From NCBI RefSeq assembly GCF_033118175.1, contig NC_083701.1:66363001-66427000 (forward strand): 64,000 nt of DNA. Reading direction: 5' to 3'. The notes under the pieces are model-generated. The model ran no database searches and was not told the origin of the DNA. It saw only the letters and a program-made list of their open reading frames with translations. The stretch comes from Dama dama. Lineage: Eukaryota; Chordata; Mammalia; Artiodactyla; Cervidae. Of this stretch, positions 1-11,600 are shown in pieces. Numbering within the stretch: position 1 is the first letter of the stretch; every line of letters starts with the position of its first letter. A program made the position numbers and the translations under genes.

Positions 1-289
1 CCATTTCCTTAATGCCTTGAAGTGTAAATCTAATAGGCATCTGGGTCTTAACACAGCCAGAACAGAACTCTGGAGTATTTCTGTCCCAAACTGTTACTCT
101 TCCAGTATTTTCCGTTGTATTTAACAGTCCCATCTTTGACTCACTTGCTTTGACTAACAACTAAAGCCATAACCACTGCGTCTCTCCTGCCCTACATCCA
201 ATTCATTAGCTAATCCTCTTGGCTTTCCTGTCTCCCAAAATAATAATAAACCATGATGTAACCTACCATTCCTCTCCTTAATCACTGCT

Positions 290-1010
290 ACTATGCAGGT
301 GTTAAGTCAAAGTCATCTTTCAATAACAGGCTCCCAACTGGTCTCCCTATTTCCATTTCGTCCCTCTATTATTCATTCTCCACATAGCAGCCAGAGTGAG
401 CTTTTGTAACATAACCATATCATGTCTTTACCCTCGTTTAAAACCCTCCAAGGGCATCCCATCACATTTAAAATTAAAATGTACTGTGTCCCCTACTGGG
501 ATCTACAGAACCTGCTGCACGCTTGCCTAACTTGATCTCCACCGCTGTCTCCTTCCACCAGGATCTGGTCACACCGACCCTCTTTCCTTCCCTTGAACCA
601 GACGAGCCTGTTTCTGCCTCGGCCTCTTGCACCTGCCATGCCTTGGCCTAGAACACACTTGCCCCAGGTCTTTGCATACCCAGTTCATCCTCCCGATTCT
701 CCGCTCAAGCCATCCTTGGGGTAGTCTCCTCTGGGCACCTGTCAAAAATAGTTCCGAATCCACTGCTGCTCTTTTCCCCGTCACCTTTCACCATATGCCG
801 CTTTAGCACTGATCACTATCTGAAGTGAAGTCCATTCATTATTTTAATTACTCGTTGTTTTTTTTTTAATTTTTTATTAGTTGGAGGCTAATTACTTCAC
901 AACATTTCAGTGGGTTTTGTCATACATTGATTAATTACTCGTTTACATTTATGTTTTTATTGTCCTGCCAACTAGAACATAGCACCATGAGAAAGGGACT
1001 CCTTCCTTCT
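290..1010 (+). repeat. L2-type LINE remnant
   Basis: The stretch reads like the diverged L2 body: a 'cccaactggtctccctatttcc' type opening, 'cacatagcagccagagtgagc', then 'aaaaccctccaagggcatccc', and later 'caggtctttgcatac' and 'agaacatagcaccatgag'. These occur in L2 order on the plus strand. It is interrupted by a small L1 tail at 857-930. It is old and non-coding. The family call is from recognition; the ends are approximate. Confidence 0.5.
844..943 (-). mobile_element. Very short L1 3'-end insertion with perfect 13-bp TSD
   Basis: Identical copies of TTAATTACTCGTT lie at 844-856 and 931-943. Between them (857-930, 74 bp) is a T-rich run followed by 'tattagttggaggctaatta' and 'gtgggttttgtcatacattga', the antisense 3' end of a ruminant L1. 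The poly-T start and the flanking duplication are the signature of target-primed reverse transcription. It is an extremely 5'-truncated copy inserted into the older L2. Confidence 0.8.
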
Positions 1011-1062
1011 CTCCCTCTTTATCTCTCACCCTCTCTGTCTCTGTCTCTCTATCTCTCCTCTA
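994..1062 (+). repeat. CT-rich simple sequence
   Basis: A pyrimidine-rich run of CTCT, TCTGTCTC and ATCTCTC units at the end of the L2 remnant. Low-complexity DNA with no coding potential. Confidence 0.7.
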
Positions 1063-1164
1063 AAGCGATTTAAATTTTTTATATGTACATGCATGCATGT
1101 AAAAGCCTCCCTAAGTCTCTTTATGGTATTACCATGACAAAACCGATAACTTCCATAAATAAAC

Positions 1165-1345
1165 AACAGTGTCTTGCCTTATATAGCACAGGGACTATAT
1201 TCACTATCCTGTAATAAACCGTATCGGAAAAAGAATATGAAAAAGAATGTATGTGTATGTGTAACTGAATTGCTTTGTTTTACAGCAGAAGCTAAAACAA
1301 CACTGCAAATCAACTATACTTTGATAAAATAAACCGTTAAAACGA
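1165..1345 (+). mobile_element. L1 3'-end fragment (sense)
   Basis: Carries the ruminant L1 3'UTR order: 'atatagcacagggactatat', 'aaagaatatgaaaaagaatg', 'tacagcagaagctaa' and 'aaatcaactatactttgat', ending in an A-rich tail. It is severely 5'-truncated and no TSD could be fixed. Confidence 0.6.
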
Positions 1346-1384
1346 CCTCTTTAGAAAATCTATTGCACATCAACTTTTTATTCT

Positions 1385-1935
1385 CCAAAATGATATGTCC
1401 AAAAAGCTAGTATTATGACACATGCAACAAATCTGGATGAAAAATATGTATATATTCTAAGCTGAAAAAGCCAGTCAGAAAAAAAAGCGTGTAACACCGA
1501 AATGGACAAAATTTGTCCATGGCGATAGAAACGAGCAGAGTAGTTGTCCTTGAGTGCACCGACTAGCAGACTGAGAAGCCCTTTGGGCTAATGAAAGTGT
1601 CCTGATCTCGACAGTGGCTTATGGGTGGGGGTGTGTGTGCTAAGTCGCTTCAGTTGCTTCTGACTCTGTGCTATCCCATGGATTGTAGCCCGTCAGGCTT
1701 CTCTGTCCATGGGATTCTCCAGGCAGGAATTCTGGAGTGGGTTGCCATGCCCCTTTCCAGGGAATGTTCCTGACCCAAGGATCGAACCTGCATCTCTTGT
1801 GTCTCCTGCATTGGCAGCCGGGTTCTTTACCACTAGCACCACCCGGAATGCCCTTTAGAGGGATATACATGTATAAAAAAAAAAAGTTATTCACCTGTAC
1901 GCTTAAGATTTTTTGAAATTTTCTCATTGCATATT
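1385..1935 (+). repeat. Old L1 (L1M-like) 3'UTR fragment, SINE-interrupted
   Basis: The flanks of the SINE at 1632-1853 together resemble an old mammalian L1 3'UTR: 'gtcctgatctcgacagtggct' on the left, then 'ggatatacatgtat' and 'cacctgtacgcttaag' on the right. Heavily diverged, so the assignment is weak. Confidence 0.3.
1632..1853 (-). mobile_element. Bov-tA SINE
   Basis: The reverse complement of the ruminant tRNA-derived SINE. It begins with the A-unit tail ('gctaagtcgcttcag'), then 'tattctggagtgggttgcc'-type core and 'ggatcgaacctgcatctc', the antisense internal B-box region, and ends in the tRNA-like head ('ttctttaccactagcacc'). Near full length; no clear TSD. Confidence 0.9.
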
Positions 1936-3604
1936 ATCCATCCATCAATCAATGAAGCCAGTAGTAGCAGTCATTTAGCCACAAAGAAACCAAAAGCCTG
2001 AAGGATATGGTTTAAATTTTGAGGTAAACTGGTTTTTGTTTTTTTTTTTTTTTTTAGGATTCCGTGAAATCTTCACTTTAAGAAAACAATCCCTTGAACA
2101 TGTAAGGAGATGATGGTTCCAGCACATCAAGCTGCACCCTCCCTGTGAAAAGGAAAAATCTCCCTGAACTCTTACATTTGCTTGCTCCCGTCCCCGTAGC
2201 TCCAAGTACAATAGTGAATGTAAGCTACAATAAAAAGGTCATTTACTTCTTTCAGCAACAGTAACACAAGTGGCTACATTTCCTGATTCTGGATTAAGTT
2301 CAAGATTTCAAATACAACTGGACTCGTTTCTGATTAGAAAGTTTGATATTTATCATAGACTTCCCTGTCTTCCATAACCAGTATGAGAGAGATTGCGAAA
2401 AGGTAAGCTGAAAGGGACCATTCTTTTATTCAACAATTAACCCCATCTGGGTAAATAATACGGCGCAGGGCACTTGAGCCACCGCTGTTAGGCTCTGAGT
2501 TCAGAACTCAACACGGCTTCAAAGCGGCGTCGATGAAACGATGACAAGATGCTACAGAAATGGCTTTTTATGTGGAATATAATGCGTGTCTAGGGTTACA
2601 TAGTACAGTAACGAAGAGAAGAGGGTTGTAAAGACAGAAGATAGAGTGTCTGGAAGTACTTACCTGAAGGAAACACAATCTTGGTTTAGTTCAGGCCCTT
2701 AGGCCTAGAAACACAGTATATGGTCTAGAAACCTGAATATTCGAAAACAGTTTCACCAAGGGTTGTAAGGTTTCCATCTCAGGCAAATAAAAACAAAATT
2801 CCCTGGCAGTCAGCAAGGCAGCCGAGGACGGAGATGCTTCTGAAAACCCGAGCTTCATTCCCTCTTTTATCAGATAATTTCATTACACAAAGGGGCATAT
2901 GTCTCTTAAAAGTATCAAACAGCCCATTAGAACCGTGAAAGCCCGTCAGTCAACAAATCCTTTCGATAAAGATCGATTGCTCCCTGAATAAGGGGAAAAC
3001 ATAGTCCGGGTCAATCTGTCAGCAAAAGCATTCAAAAATCTATACTCTGAATTGAGACAAGGAACTCTTAATAAACTGAGATTACTTTCCAAGAAAATAT
3101 TTGGGTTCCCTACAAGCCCAGGCCTCACACCTGACTGCATTTGGCATCCCCAGGAAGAATAGGCCGAGTGATCCACGGAGGTGTGCAGGCATCTTTGGTT
3201 ACTTCTAGGGCAGGCCTTGCCTGGTTTCCACCTGCCTGTATCACTTTTAGTAAATGGCACAGGGGTGGAAATGAGTGGGGGAACCTGCTCGAGACTCAGG
3301 CGGCTCCAATTTCTCAAGTGGCTTTTCTATTGTAATACGGGTATTCTGAGGCTCACATGAGAAACCCAGGGTCTGGGACCTGCTTCAACAGTAAACTGTT
3401 CGCACAGACCCTCTGGAACAAAAAGAGCTTGTGCATCTAATCTCTGTCCATTACAGACATCTCCAGAGAGCCCCTGGAGGAAAACAAAACATGCAGCAAA
3501 TAGATTTGGATCATCCTTATGACCTATAAAAAAAAAAAAAAAAAACCTACCCTGTTGGTTAATTGCCTCTGCCTCCCAGGAGCGTAAGGGGAAGGAGTGC
3601 TCAC
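1936..3604. other. No gene or recognised repeat; single-copy-like DNA
   Basis: About 1.7 kb with only short homopolymers (T-run near 2036-2055, A-run near 3528-3544). ORFs here (for example 2946-3317 minus, 123 codons) have no recognisable domain, sit in no gene context and are judged chance. Confidence 0.5.
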
Positions 3605-3790
3605 TTCCTGAGTCCCTACTGTGCGTGCTTTGTAGTTCGCTGTCATTATCTCACTTAATTCCAGGACAGCACTGAAAGGCAGGTATCATTATGCCCATGT
3701 TACAGAGGTCATGGGAGGCATAGGTGGCCAGTGGCATTTAGCTAGTGTCAACAGTGGTGTTTGGACCTGTGGCATCCTTGTCCACTGGAG
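3605..3790 (+). repeat. MIR SINE remnant
   Basis: Shows the MIR pattern of 'ttatctcacttaattccagg', 'aggcaggtatcattatgccc' and 'atgttacagaggtcatggga', an old mammalian tRNA-derived SINE in sense orientation. Diverged, with approximate ends. Confidence 0.5.
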
Positions 3791-3921
3791 TGACTATTAG
3801 CTTCTGGAGTCCCCCTCAAGTTGGTCCAGGGCCACCCATCTCCCATTCCCACTGCCCCCTGCTCTGTGGCTGGGCCAACTACTGGGGAGCAGAGGACCCT
3901 CTGGGTTTTCGGCCATCCAGT

Positions 3922-4196
3922 AAAAGAGACTGGCTCCAAGTCAGCCAGGTAAGGACTTCCCTGGTAGCTCAGATGGTGAAGAATCTGCCTGGAATGCAGG
4001 AGACCTGTGTTTAATCCCTGGATAGGGAAGAGCCCCTGGAGAAGGGAATGGCAACCTACTCCAGTATTCTTGTCTGGAGCGTTCCATGGACAGAGGAGTC
4101 TGGCAGGATCCAGTCTATGGGATGGCAAAGAGTCGGACGTGACGAGTGACTAACACACACACAAAAGAGACTGGTTCAAGGTCCGCCAGGTAAGGA
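3922..4196 (+). mobile_element. Bov-tA SINE with unusually long TSD
   Basis: The SINE body (3956-4162) runs from 'cttccctggtagctcagatg' through 'ggagacctgtgtttaatccc' to the A-unit end 'gacgagtgactaacacacac'. The 34-bp segments at 3922-3955 and 4163-4196 are direct repeats, both starting AAAAGAGACTGG and ending GCCAGGTAAGGA, with 4 mismatches. Most SINE TSDs are about 7-20 bp, so this pair is long. Confidence 0.9.
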
Positions 4197-4424
4197 AGGA
4201 CCGGATGAAGTGGAGGACAGTCTGAGCTGTACGGTTGGAGAAACCGCGCATTAGAGCCCAGATCCACGGTACAGAAGCAGATGCGCACAATTTCCTCTGT
4301 CTGGGTAGTCACAGCGCCTATAACCTGATCGACGGTCAGGAGCCAGGGATGAGGAGCGCGGCAGTAGGCAGAGACTCTGTGTGGGGATCAGATAGACTAG
4401 ACCGAGCCAGTTTACTGACTCAGT

Positions 4425-4670
4425 GTCCACTTATCTTGATTGTAAAGACAAGAAATGATGTAGATTTTGGAAGGACTGTTTTCCAATATGAGCTTTGCAT
4501 CAGATGTAACTGTGGGACTTTGGGACAAGGTAATTTACCCCAGAGTACCAGTTTCCTCATCTGTATAATCAGGCTAATGGCACCACCTGATGGAAGAAAA
4601 GTGAAGATTAAAAGGAGCAATGCACAGGAAACACCTATGCTGATACCTGGAATACGCTAAGCCCTCTGAA
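4425..4670 (-). repeat. MIR remnant (antisense)
   Basis: Contains 'agtttcctcatctgtataat', followed by 'gtgaagattaaaaggagc' and 'atacctggaatacgctaagc', the antisense order of a MIR core and tail. The 4235-4660 ORF (141 codons) overlaps it and has no independent support. Confidence 0.5.
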
Positions 4671-5254
4671 ATCTCAGTCCTCGCCATTTCTTTTTCCAGC
4701 CTCTTTAGGAAGTGCCAGTTCTACAGAGACTTTGGCCCTGTGACCTAGTATAAGAGAATAAGCAATGATTGTGCTGATGAATTAAGACCCCGGGTGCGCT
4801 GCAGCCCACAGTGAGGCCCCGTCATTGCTTGGGCGTATATTTGGGGCAACCAAGACTGATCGTTTTGCTTCCCTGCCACACTTTGTGCAACAGCAGAGAG
4901 AAGTGACCTAGTATCATCTGGGGCAATGGTCTGACATGATTCCTGCTTGGGCGCCAACCTTTAACACAGCATCCATACCCTATCAACATTGTCATCCCGT
5001 CCTGAATGACAGTCGCTGTCCCCACTCCGTACCCCACCAATCCTCATCCTAGTGTTCCAAACCATCATCCCTTGGTTTCCAAGCTTGAATTCCCACTTGC
5101 CTGTTCAGTAGCATGGCCTAGGCTCAAGAGCCTAAGAATCAAGAACGAAGGGGCAGGGTGGGTAGTGTACACGAAAAAGTACAGTAGAGAACCTCATTTT
5201 TAAATGAGAAATGTGTGTGTTTTACCTCTTCTTATTTTCCCTTAAGAGTTTTGA
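4671..5254. other. No gene or recognised repeat
   Basis: About 580 bp without a recognised repeat. Short ORFs (for example 4745-4957 minus, 5006-5203 plus) lack domains and are treated as chance. Confidence 0.45.
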
Positions 5255-5400
5255 TGGAAAGTGCTTAAATTTGGAGTTCTGGTTTATCCTTCTCCTTATG
5301 TGGCCTTGAAAAGTCACTCAGACATCAGTTTCCTATTAGTAAAATTTGAATATATCAGATACTATCTCTGAGGTTCCTTCTACTTAAGCATTCCATAAGC
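5255..5400 (-). repeat. MIR-like fragment (antisense)
   Basis: 'tggccttgaaaagtcactca' followed by 'cagtttcctattagtaaaat' and 'tctgaggttccttctact' matches the antisense MIR layout. Highly diverged. Confidence 0.4.
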
Positions 5401-5461
5401 CTGTTTCACAGGTTTATCATCCACCCTTAAACAGGATGAAGGAGGCAAAACTAAAGGTTAG

Positions 5462-5620
5462 AAGGCTGGCTGGTTAGGGTTAAGAGGTGGCACTAGACTT
5501 TGAGTCCTGAGTTCAAGACCAAGGTCTGTCACTAACTCTACATCCTCTTAAGTGAGATACTTCCCCTTTTGAAGACTCCCTCTCTCCAGCTGTAGCAGGA
5601 GAATTGTTATTAGAATCGTT
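5462..5620 (-). repeat. MIR-like fragment (antisense)
   Basis: 'ttgagtcctgagttcaagac', 'ctgtcactaactctacatcc' and 'taagtgagatacttcccc' follow the antisense MIR order. Low similarity; the ends are uncertain. Confidence 0.35.
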
Positions 5621-5981
5621 GAAAATTCTTCAAAGTATAATATTTCACAGTAGAATGAATAAACCAACAAATTCTAGAAACTCATGTACTTTTACCGTAC
5701 CACAAACCTGTACCTTTGTGGGCAAATAACCAAAAACTTTAACAGTCACGGGTCTCTTGAAGCTCTCTAATATTCCTGGTAGACAACAGGGGGCACTCTT
5801 GGCATGTGTGCATCTAAAGGGTCCCCAGAGACCCTGGTGAGAGCTTCCAAGGCATATGATTTTTCTGAAGTTAAAGTTTTTTATGGTATGTTGCTATAAA
5901 CATTCTTTCTGTCCCAACCGCCTGCCTCCTGCTTACTGAGACATATTTCATCTCCACTGGGCACTGGGTTCTCCTTATGTA

Positions 5982-6198
5982 GGAATCCCCTTGTGGCTCA
6001 GATGGTGAGGAATCTGCCTGCAATGCAGGAGACTTAGGTTCGATCCCTGAGTCAGAAAGATCCACTGGAGAAGGGAAAGGCTACTCACTCCAGTATTCTT
6101 GCCTGGTAAAGCCCACAGACAGAGGAGCCTGGTCGGCTACAGTTCGTGGGGTCGCAAAGAATCAGACATGACTGAGCAACTAACACTTCCACTTCACA
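5982..6198 (+). mobile_element. Bov-tA SINE
   Basis: Complete tRNA-like head ('tggctcagatggtgagg', 'ggttcgatccctgag') and A unit ('ggtcgcaaagaatcagac', 'gactgagcaactaacac'). The TSD is TTCTCCTTATGTA at 5969-5981 and TTCTCCTTACATA at 6199-6211. Confidence 0.92.
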
Positions 6199-6211
6199 TT
6201 CTCCTTACATA

Positions 6212-7039
6212 AATTTACTAAATTCCAATATTTACCAGGAATTAATCCGGGGTCCAGTTCTATATGCAAATTCTTATGCAAATGTCAGCATAGATCTGAT
6301 GTCCATCTCTCCTCTCCTCCCTCTGCCCAAAGCATATTTTCACCTACTCTCTTACTTTTACCAGGTTCCACTTTATTTTATCAAATTAAAAAAAGAAATT
6401 TTAAATCCACAAAAATGGTATGAAATCCCCAAGTTTGTCTTGTCACAGTTCCTTCCTCATGGGTTCTTTTGGGGAATAAAATCAAACAACGTGTGTAAAA
6501 GAGTTTCAGGAAGAAACAAGTAAAGAATCCTTATAGACTCTTCATAAAGTCAAGTGGATTGCTATATAAATGCCACATAAATCATCATCCTCAAGGCCAG
6601 ATTTTAGAGGAGATTGTTACTACAGGCACATTATTCTTTTTCAAAAGTTCAGGGCTTAGCCATGTAGTGTCATGGAAATTCTCATTGATTATTAGTTATC
6701 AAGGACATTTATCAAGGAAAAGTAAATCTCTCTATATATAGATTTGTATATAAGACAGTTTAGAAATTTTGGTGGCAATAATATTCAGAAAAGCACAGTC
6801 AGCAATCACACTTGGGGTTAACACAACACATTTCTTAAAACCAGCTTTGTTCTTAGTATCCATTAGTCACCATGGCAAGGTCAACTACATTGGGTCTGAA
6901 GTCTGCTAGCCTTAGATGTGTCACTTAAGCTCCTCAGGCCAAAACTCTGGGCTCTACTGGATGTTATCTAGGCCTCTCCCATTGCATAACCTTCGCCCTG
7001 TGGTTGCTGTGAATTGGGAGGCTGCTAGGTACAAGGGAA
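6212..7039. other. No gene or recognised repeat
   Basis: About 830 bp of AT-rich single-copy-like DNA. ORFs at 6299-6523 and 6559-6741 have no recognisable product. Confidence 0.45.
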
Positions 7040-7258
7040 GAGTGTGTCTTTGACGTGGGACAGAGTTGAATGTTAATTCCTGCTTTGCCACTAAGAAAAG
7101 GCCTGAAAACCATTGGTTTCTTTCTCTAATCTTGGTTTTCATATCTTCAAAATGGGGATAAAAACACCTATCTTTCGAATTTTTCCTGATAACATAATAA
7201 CATGAGATAGCCCTCAAAAGGCCAAGTTCACACAGAAAACATTTAGTAAACATTAGTT
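7040..7258 (-). repeat. MIR remnant (antisense)
   Basis: 'ttaattcctgctttgccact', then 'catatcttcaaaatggggat' and 'catttagtaaacattag' resemble antisense MIR. Confidence 0.45.
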
Positions 7259-7316
7259 CAGGTCCCTTCTCCCTCTAGGCATGGATGTTATACAGGCTTC
7301 ATCTGTGTTTAGTCAA

Positions 7317-7543
7317 AGTGAAAATGACATTGAAGGTGTTTTTTGTCTGGCAGTCATGTCTGATTCTCTGAGACCCCATGAACAGTAGCCCGTCAGGTTC
7401 CTCTGTCCATGGGGTTCTCTAGGCAAGAATACTGGAGTGGGTTGCCATTTCCTTCTCCAGGGGATCTTCCTGACTCAAGGATTGAACCTGGGTCTCCCAC
7501 TTTGCAGGCAGATTCTTTATCATCTGAGCCACCAGGAAGCCCA
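7317..7543 (-). mobile_element. Bov-tA SINE
   Basis: Antisense SINE with 'gaccccatgaacagtagccc', 'actggagtgggttgccattt' and 'catctgagccaccaggaagc'. The TSD TGTTTAGTCAA lies at 7306-7316 and 7544-7554 (identical). Confidence 0.92.
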
Positions 7544-7872
7544 TGTTTAGTCAAGGAGGAGGATAAAAGTATGTAGAAAAAAGTAGATATGAATTTTAAT
7601 GAGTGCCTGAAACAATGTCCTGGGTTTCTCTAGTGCAGAATCACATGGAGTTTTAAAGATTTAATTCAGAGTTTGAACCTTTGGTGAAACAGCTTCGAGA
7701 CAACAGTGGAAGTTAATTGGTCTGCAAGCCACCTTTGGTGTTCTGCTGTCAGCCTCAGCTCTAGCAACCCAGGCCTACCGGCCTGATCCACTTTGCTTGG
7801 TTAATGCTTTTGGACTTGAACAGAGATTCAGGGAGTAAAATCTGAGGGTAGATTCTACCAGAGTTAGAGTAG

Positions 7873-8105
7873 TTTCCCAGGTGACACTAATGACAAAAAA
7901 AACAAAAAAACAAAAAAAACCTGCTTGCCAATGCAGGAGATGTAAGAGATGCAGGTTTGATCCCTGGGTCAAGAAGATCCCTGGAGAAGGAATTGGCAAC
8001 CTACTCCAGTATTCTTGCCTGGAAAATCCTATGGACTGAGGAGCCTGGAGGGCTACAGTCCATGGGGTCCCAAAAGGTTGGATGCAACTAAATTACCAAG
8101 CACAA
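7873..8105 (+). mobile_element. Bov-tA SINE with A-rich expansion in its head
   Basis: Variant head 'ttcccaggtgacactaatga' joins 'ctgcttgccaatgcaggaga' through a run of (A)7-8C units at 7894-7920. Most copies have only 'taaagaa' there. The rest, 'ggtttgatccctgggtcaag' to 'caacctactccagtattctt', is typical. The expansion splits the tRNA-like A-box region. Confidence 0.85.
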
Positions 8106-8563
8106 CTTGATAGGCAAATAGCCTTCAAGATCAATTCACTTGTTTTTAAAATAACACTGTGAGTATAAATGAGCAGAAGAAAATCTTTTTTGAGTGGAGC
8201 AGGTGAAAGTGCCTGACCTTGGAGGCCATTTGCTTTGATCTAGCGAAGAAAACAAGAATGCATCGTGGTAAGTGAAACTACTAAGTTTTGAAATATTTGC
8301 CTCTGAAGCAGCAGGCATGGCCCTTCTAAGCACAGATTATAGAATATATATTACTGTAACGATGCCTGTAATCACCTTCATAGATTCTATTTTATACTGA
8401 ATCTTGACTTTTCCCTAAAACACAAATCAGTGGTCTCTCACCAGTTACAATATATTTGAAAAATGAAACATAATATTGCATTTTTGACAAATAATTTCAG
8501 CTGTTTCTGCTGAAGAGTGTGTCACTTTAAGGAAAAAAAAAAAGGTCTTGACAGATTCAACAT
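8106..8563. other. No gene or recognised repeat
   Basis: About 460 bp with an A-run at 8530-8543. Nothing coding is supported. Confidence 0.45.
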
Positions 8564-8683
8564 TGCATGCATGCTCAGTTACTTAGTCCAACTCTTTGCG
8601 ACCCCATGGACTATAGCTCGCCAGATTCCTCTGTCCATGGAATTTTCTAGGTAAGGATACTGGAGTGGGTTGCCATTTCCTAC
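8564..8683 (-). mobile_element. BovA SINE fragment (A unit only)
   Basis: 'tctttgcgaccccatggact', 'cctctgtccatggaattttc' and 'actggagtgggttgccattt' form the antisense A unit. The element stops before the tRNA-like head. Confidence 0.8.
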
Positions 8684-11600
8684 CCCAAAATTTAGCATTA
8701 CTGTCAGAAAAACAGTGTGGCAGATTCAATCAAGGTTACAATGATGTCAAAATACAGCAGCATTCAAAGGAAGTGTGACTATAGTCCCCAACCTGATATC
8801 TTAATATAACAGATAGAAATTCAGTGATTCTGTTTTTTCCTGAGTTTGATAAGTTCCTTGCATTTTTTTCCTCTGTGATTTTGAAAGGAAATGCTTATAA
8901 TTATTGGTTCTCCATGTAATCATTATCACATTTTTTATTTCAGAGCTAGCATCCCTGGAAACACATTCCTTATAGTAACCTGAAACCCTCCACCACCACC
9001 ATTCAGGCAAGATTCTGATTGATTTCAGCAGAACAAAGGAACAATTGCATCCCATTTGAAAGCCAGATGAGGTACTCTTTGTTTCATTCTAAATTGGGAG
9101 TGATAATGGTTGGGTGGTCATTACTTCAAGCAGGGAAATAAAACAACCCTAACAATGAATGGGGCTGGTGTACAGTGGCTATTTTCTGGGATGGAACTGG
9201 TTAACTAAGAATTGAAAAGTCATCCTCTGGTAGCCTGAACAGGAACCTACAGTCTGCAAACACTTATTCCCATCAACACCGCTCCAAGGAGGTGCCGAAA
9301 TGCAGGGTCCCTCATTCTGATCTTGTGTCTGTCCTGGTATGAATTAACAGAGGGGAACAGGAAATGGATCGACACTGTTCATAAGTGAGGAGGCCAGGCA
9401 GGAGGGGAGGTCCTTCTGCTTTCAATCAAGAGAGGGGGTACAATCTGAGGTGTCATCAGTACATCTCAACCATCGGGAAACCCAGGCTTCTTCAGGGAGC
9501 TGGGCTTCTTTATAGATGGAATTACATACTTTGTGAGTAAGAATTATTTCTTGTATAGAATACCTGTTAGCTTACAGCAAAAATGTGAGTGGAAGGAAAT
9601 ACATAGGACCGGTGAAGTAAACAAAGCAAACACTTGAGTGTATTTCTCCGCTTAACCCTGCACCAGACAAGAGGAAACCATTATTGTCATCATTATCTAT
9701 GTTCTTATTAATATTATTTAATAGTAATACTTTTTCAAGTTCCCAATCTGGAATACCAAGAAAGATCAAAAATCATTTCCTTTCTTGGAGACCTTTAGAA
9801 TTCAGGAGCTTAGAAGCAATTTTCTCTATGCCACTGGATTATTCGCATTATAGGTGTTATAGTGAGTACTGCTAGCCTTGCTTTAATATTATTGACACTG
9901 ATCCTTGCTTTGTTGACATCTTGGGTAGCTACTATGAAGAGCTGGGAACTAATTTGCTTAATTTCAACCTTACTAATCCAATCAACTTGCCTGTTTACTT
10001 TGTGTGCTCAGCAAGCCTTTGAAAAATGAGACTTTTAAGTAACTTCCTACTCCAGGAAAGATTTGTACATGGACACTTGGTCTTAATCAGGGAGGGGATG
10101 GACTTGTCTGGGTTGGATGTGGTCAGAGGTGCTGCTGAGCAGAAGCGGGAGTAGGAAACTGGAAAACTGCCCGCCTCTCCTGATCATCTTCACTGCATGA
10201 CTATAGGATTCCATTTGAAATGAGCTCCCCAACATTAAAAAATGCCCGTATATAAGTGCGAGCACAAAAGCAGAAAAGGTGGTGTTCTTTTGCTGCTGTT
10301 ACTTGACAATGTATTTACCACATCTTAATTTTTCTCCTCTTGTGCAAATCAGTGGGAGTTTCCTTGAAACTTATTTTTATTCTCATTCTTATTAATCAGT
10401 TTGATACTTTAACATCAGACCCCACCAACATACTAGCCACCTCTTTGCTATAAATCAAGTGTATGAAACTATCATGGCATTTATGAAAAAGATCTAATTT
10501 TTTTCTTGCTCTACAAAGCATAACAGAGCACATTATGTGAAAGTCCCATAGAAGTGCTCATCATAGTATAGAGCGGGTCCCCACTTCATCAGTATATTTC
10601 CCAGGGTTTAGCATATCCTTCTGATGAATAGTGAAAGTTCATTAAATATTTGTGGAAGGAACCGTTTGGTAACTTGCTGGCAATACACTCAGTTGACTCT
10701 GAACAAATGCTTCAAACTCTCAGAAAATATCACCGGAAGTGTGTCAATAAAAAACCAAAATTACATTAAAAATATTCAAGTCAATTCTTTGCCAATATCT
10801 TAAGCAAAACTGATAGACTATTTGTTCCACAACCAGCCCTCAACCCCAATTCTCAGTGCCTGTCTCTGTATCCTATGAACACAGGCCTGGGGCAAGAGTC
10901 CCCATTATTTCTTACATTTTGTTTGTTTTCATTATTTTTTTTTTAAGAGAATGTTTCTGGTAGTCCAAATGAAGAGTGGTCCTTCCCATTTCAAACTAAT
11001 CATAACAGAATGATTGGAGAAGAATATCCAAGCAAATGTATTTTACTGACCAAAAGATCAGTTCAATGTAAAGAGGAATTTTCTTGATTCTGGGACCACA
11101 ATGCAGTGAGGGAACTCTTGGATGAAAGTCATAATCCAGCGGAGAAGGATGAAAGGAATTTAAAGGTGAATTTGGGGACTTTGGAAATTTAATACCATGA
11201 TTTGGTATCAGATTTAAATTCTTTCCAAAGCCACTGTGAAATCAAGGTGGGGGTGAGGTAACTTACAGAAAGTTGAATGTTATTAAAACTGTATATGAAA
11301 GTATTTACCCATAACTTATCCTCCCCCAGCCAACACAATTAAAAAAAATCTCCATATAAGATGCCATTGTATTTTATTGTGCTACATGTTCTAGCAAATT
11401 AAAAGGTTGCTGTGTCTGGTACTGACAATAAAAGTGTACATGTGTAAATCACAGGATTAAACAGATATCACACTGCAATTTTGTAAATCTGCAGATCTAG
11501 TACGATTTGAGAAGATAAAACACCAGAGACTGAGTGAGAGTTAAGTCTTCCACTGCACAGAAAAGGTGGATTTAGCAGGAAACAAATTCCTAAATGAGGG

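Noticed and set aside
5982..6198. tRNA-like A/B-box sequences as possible tRNA genes
   Set aside because: All such hits are heads of Bov-tA SINEs, joined to the A unit and lacking a complete tRNA cloverleaf.
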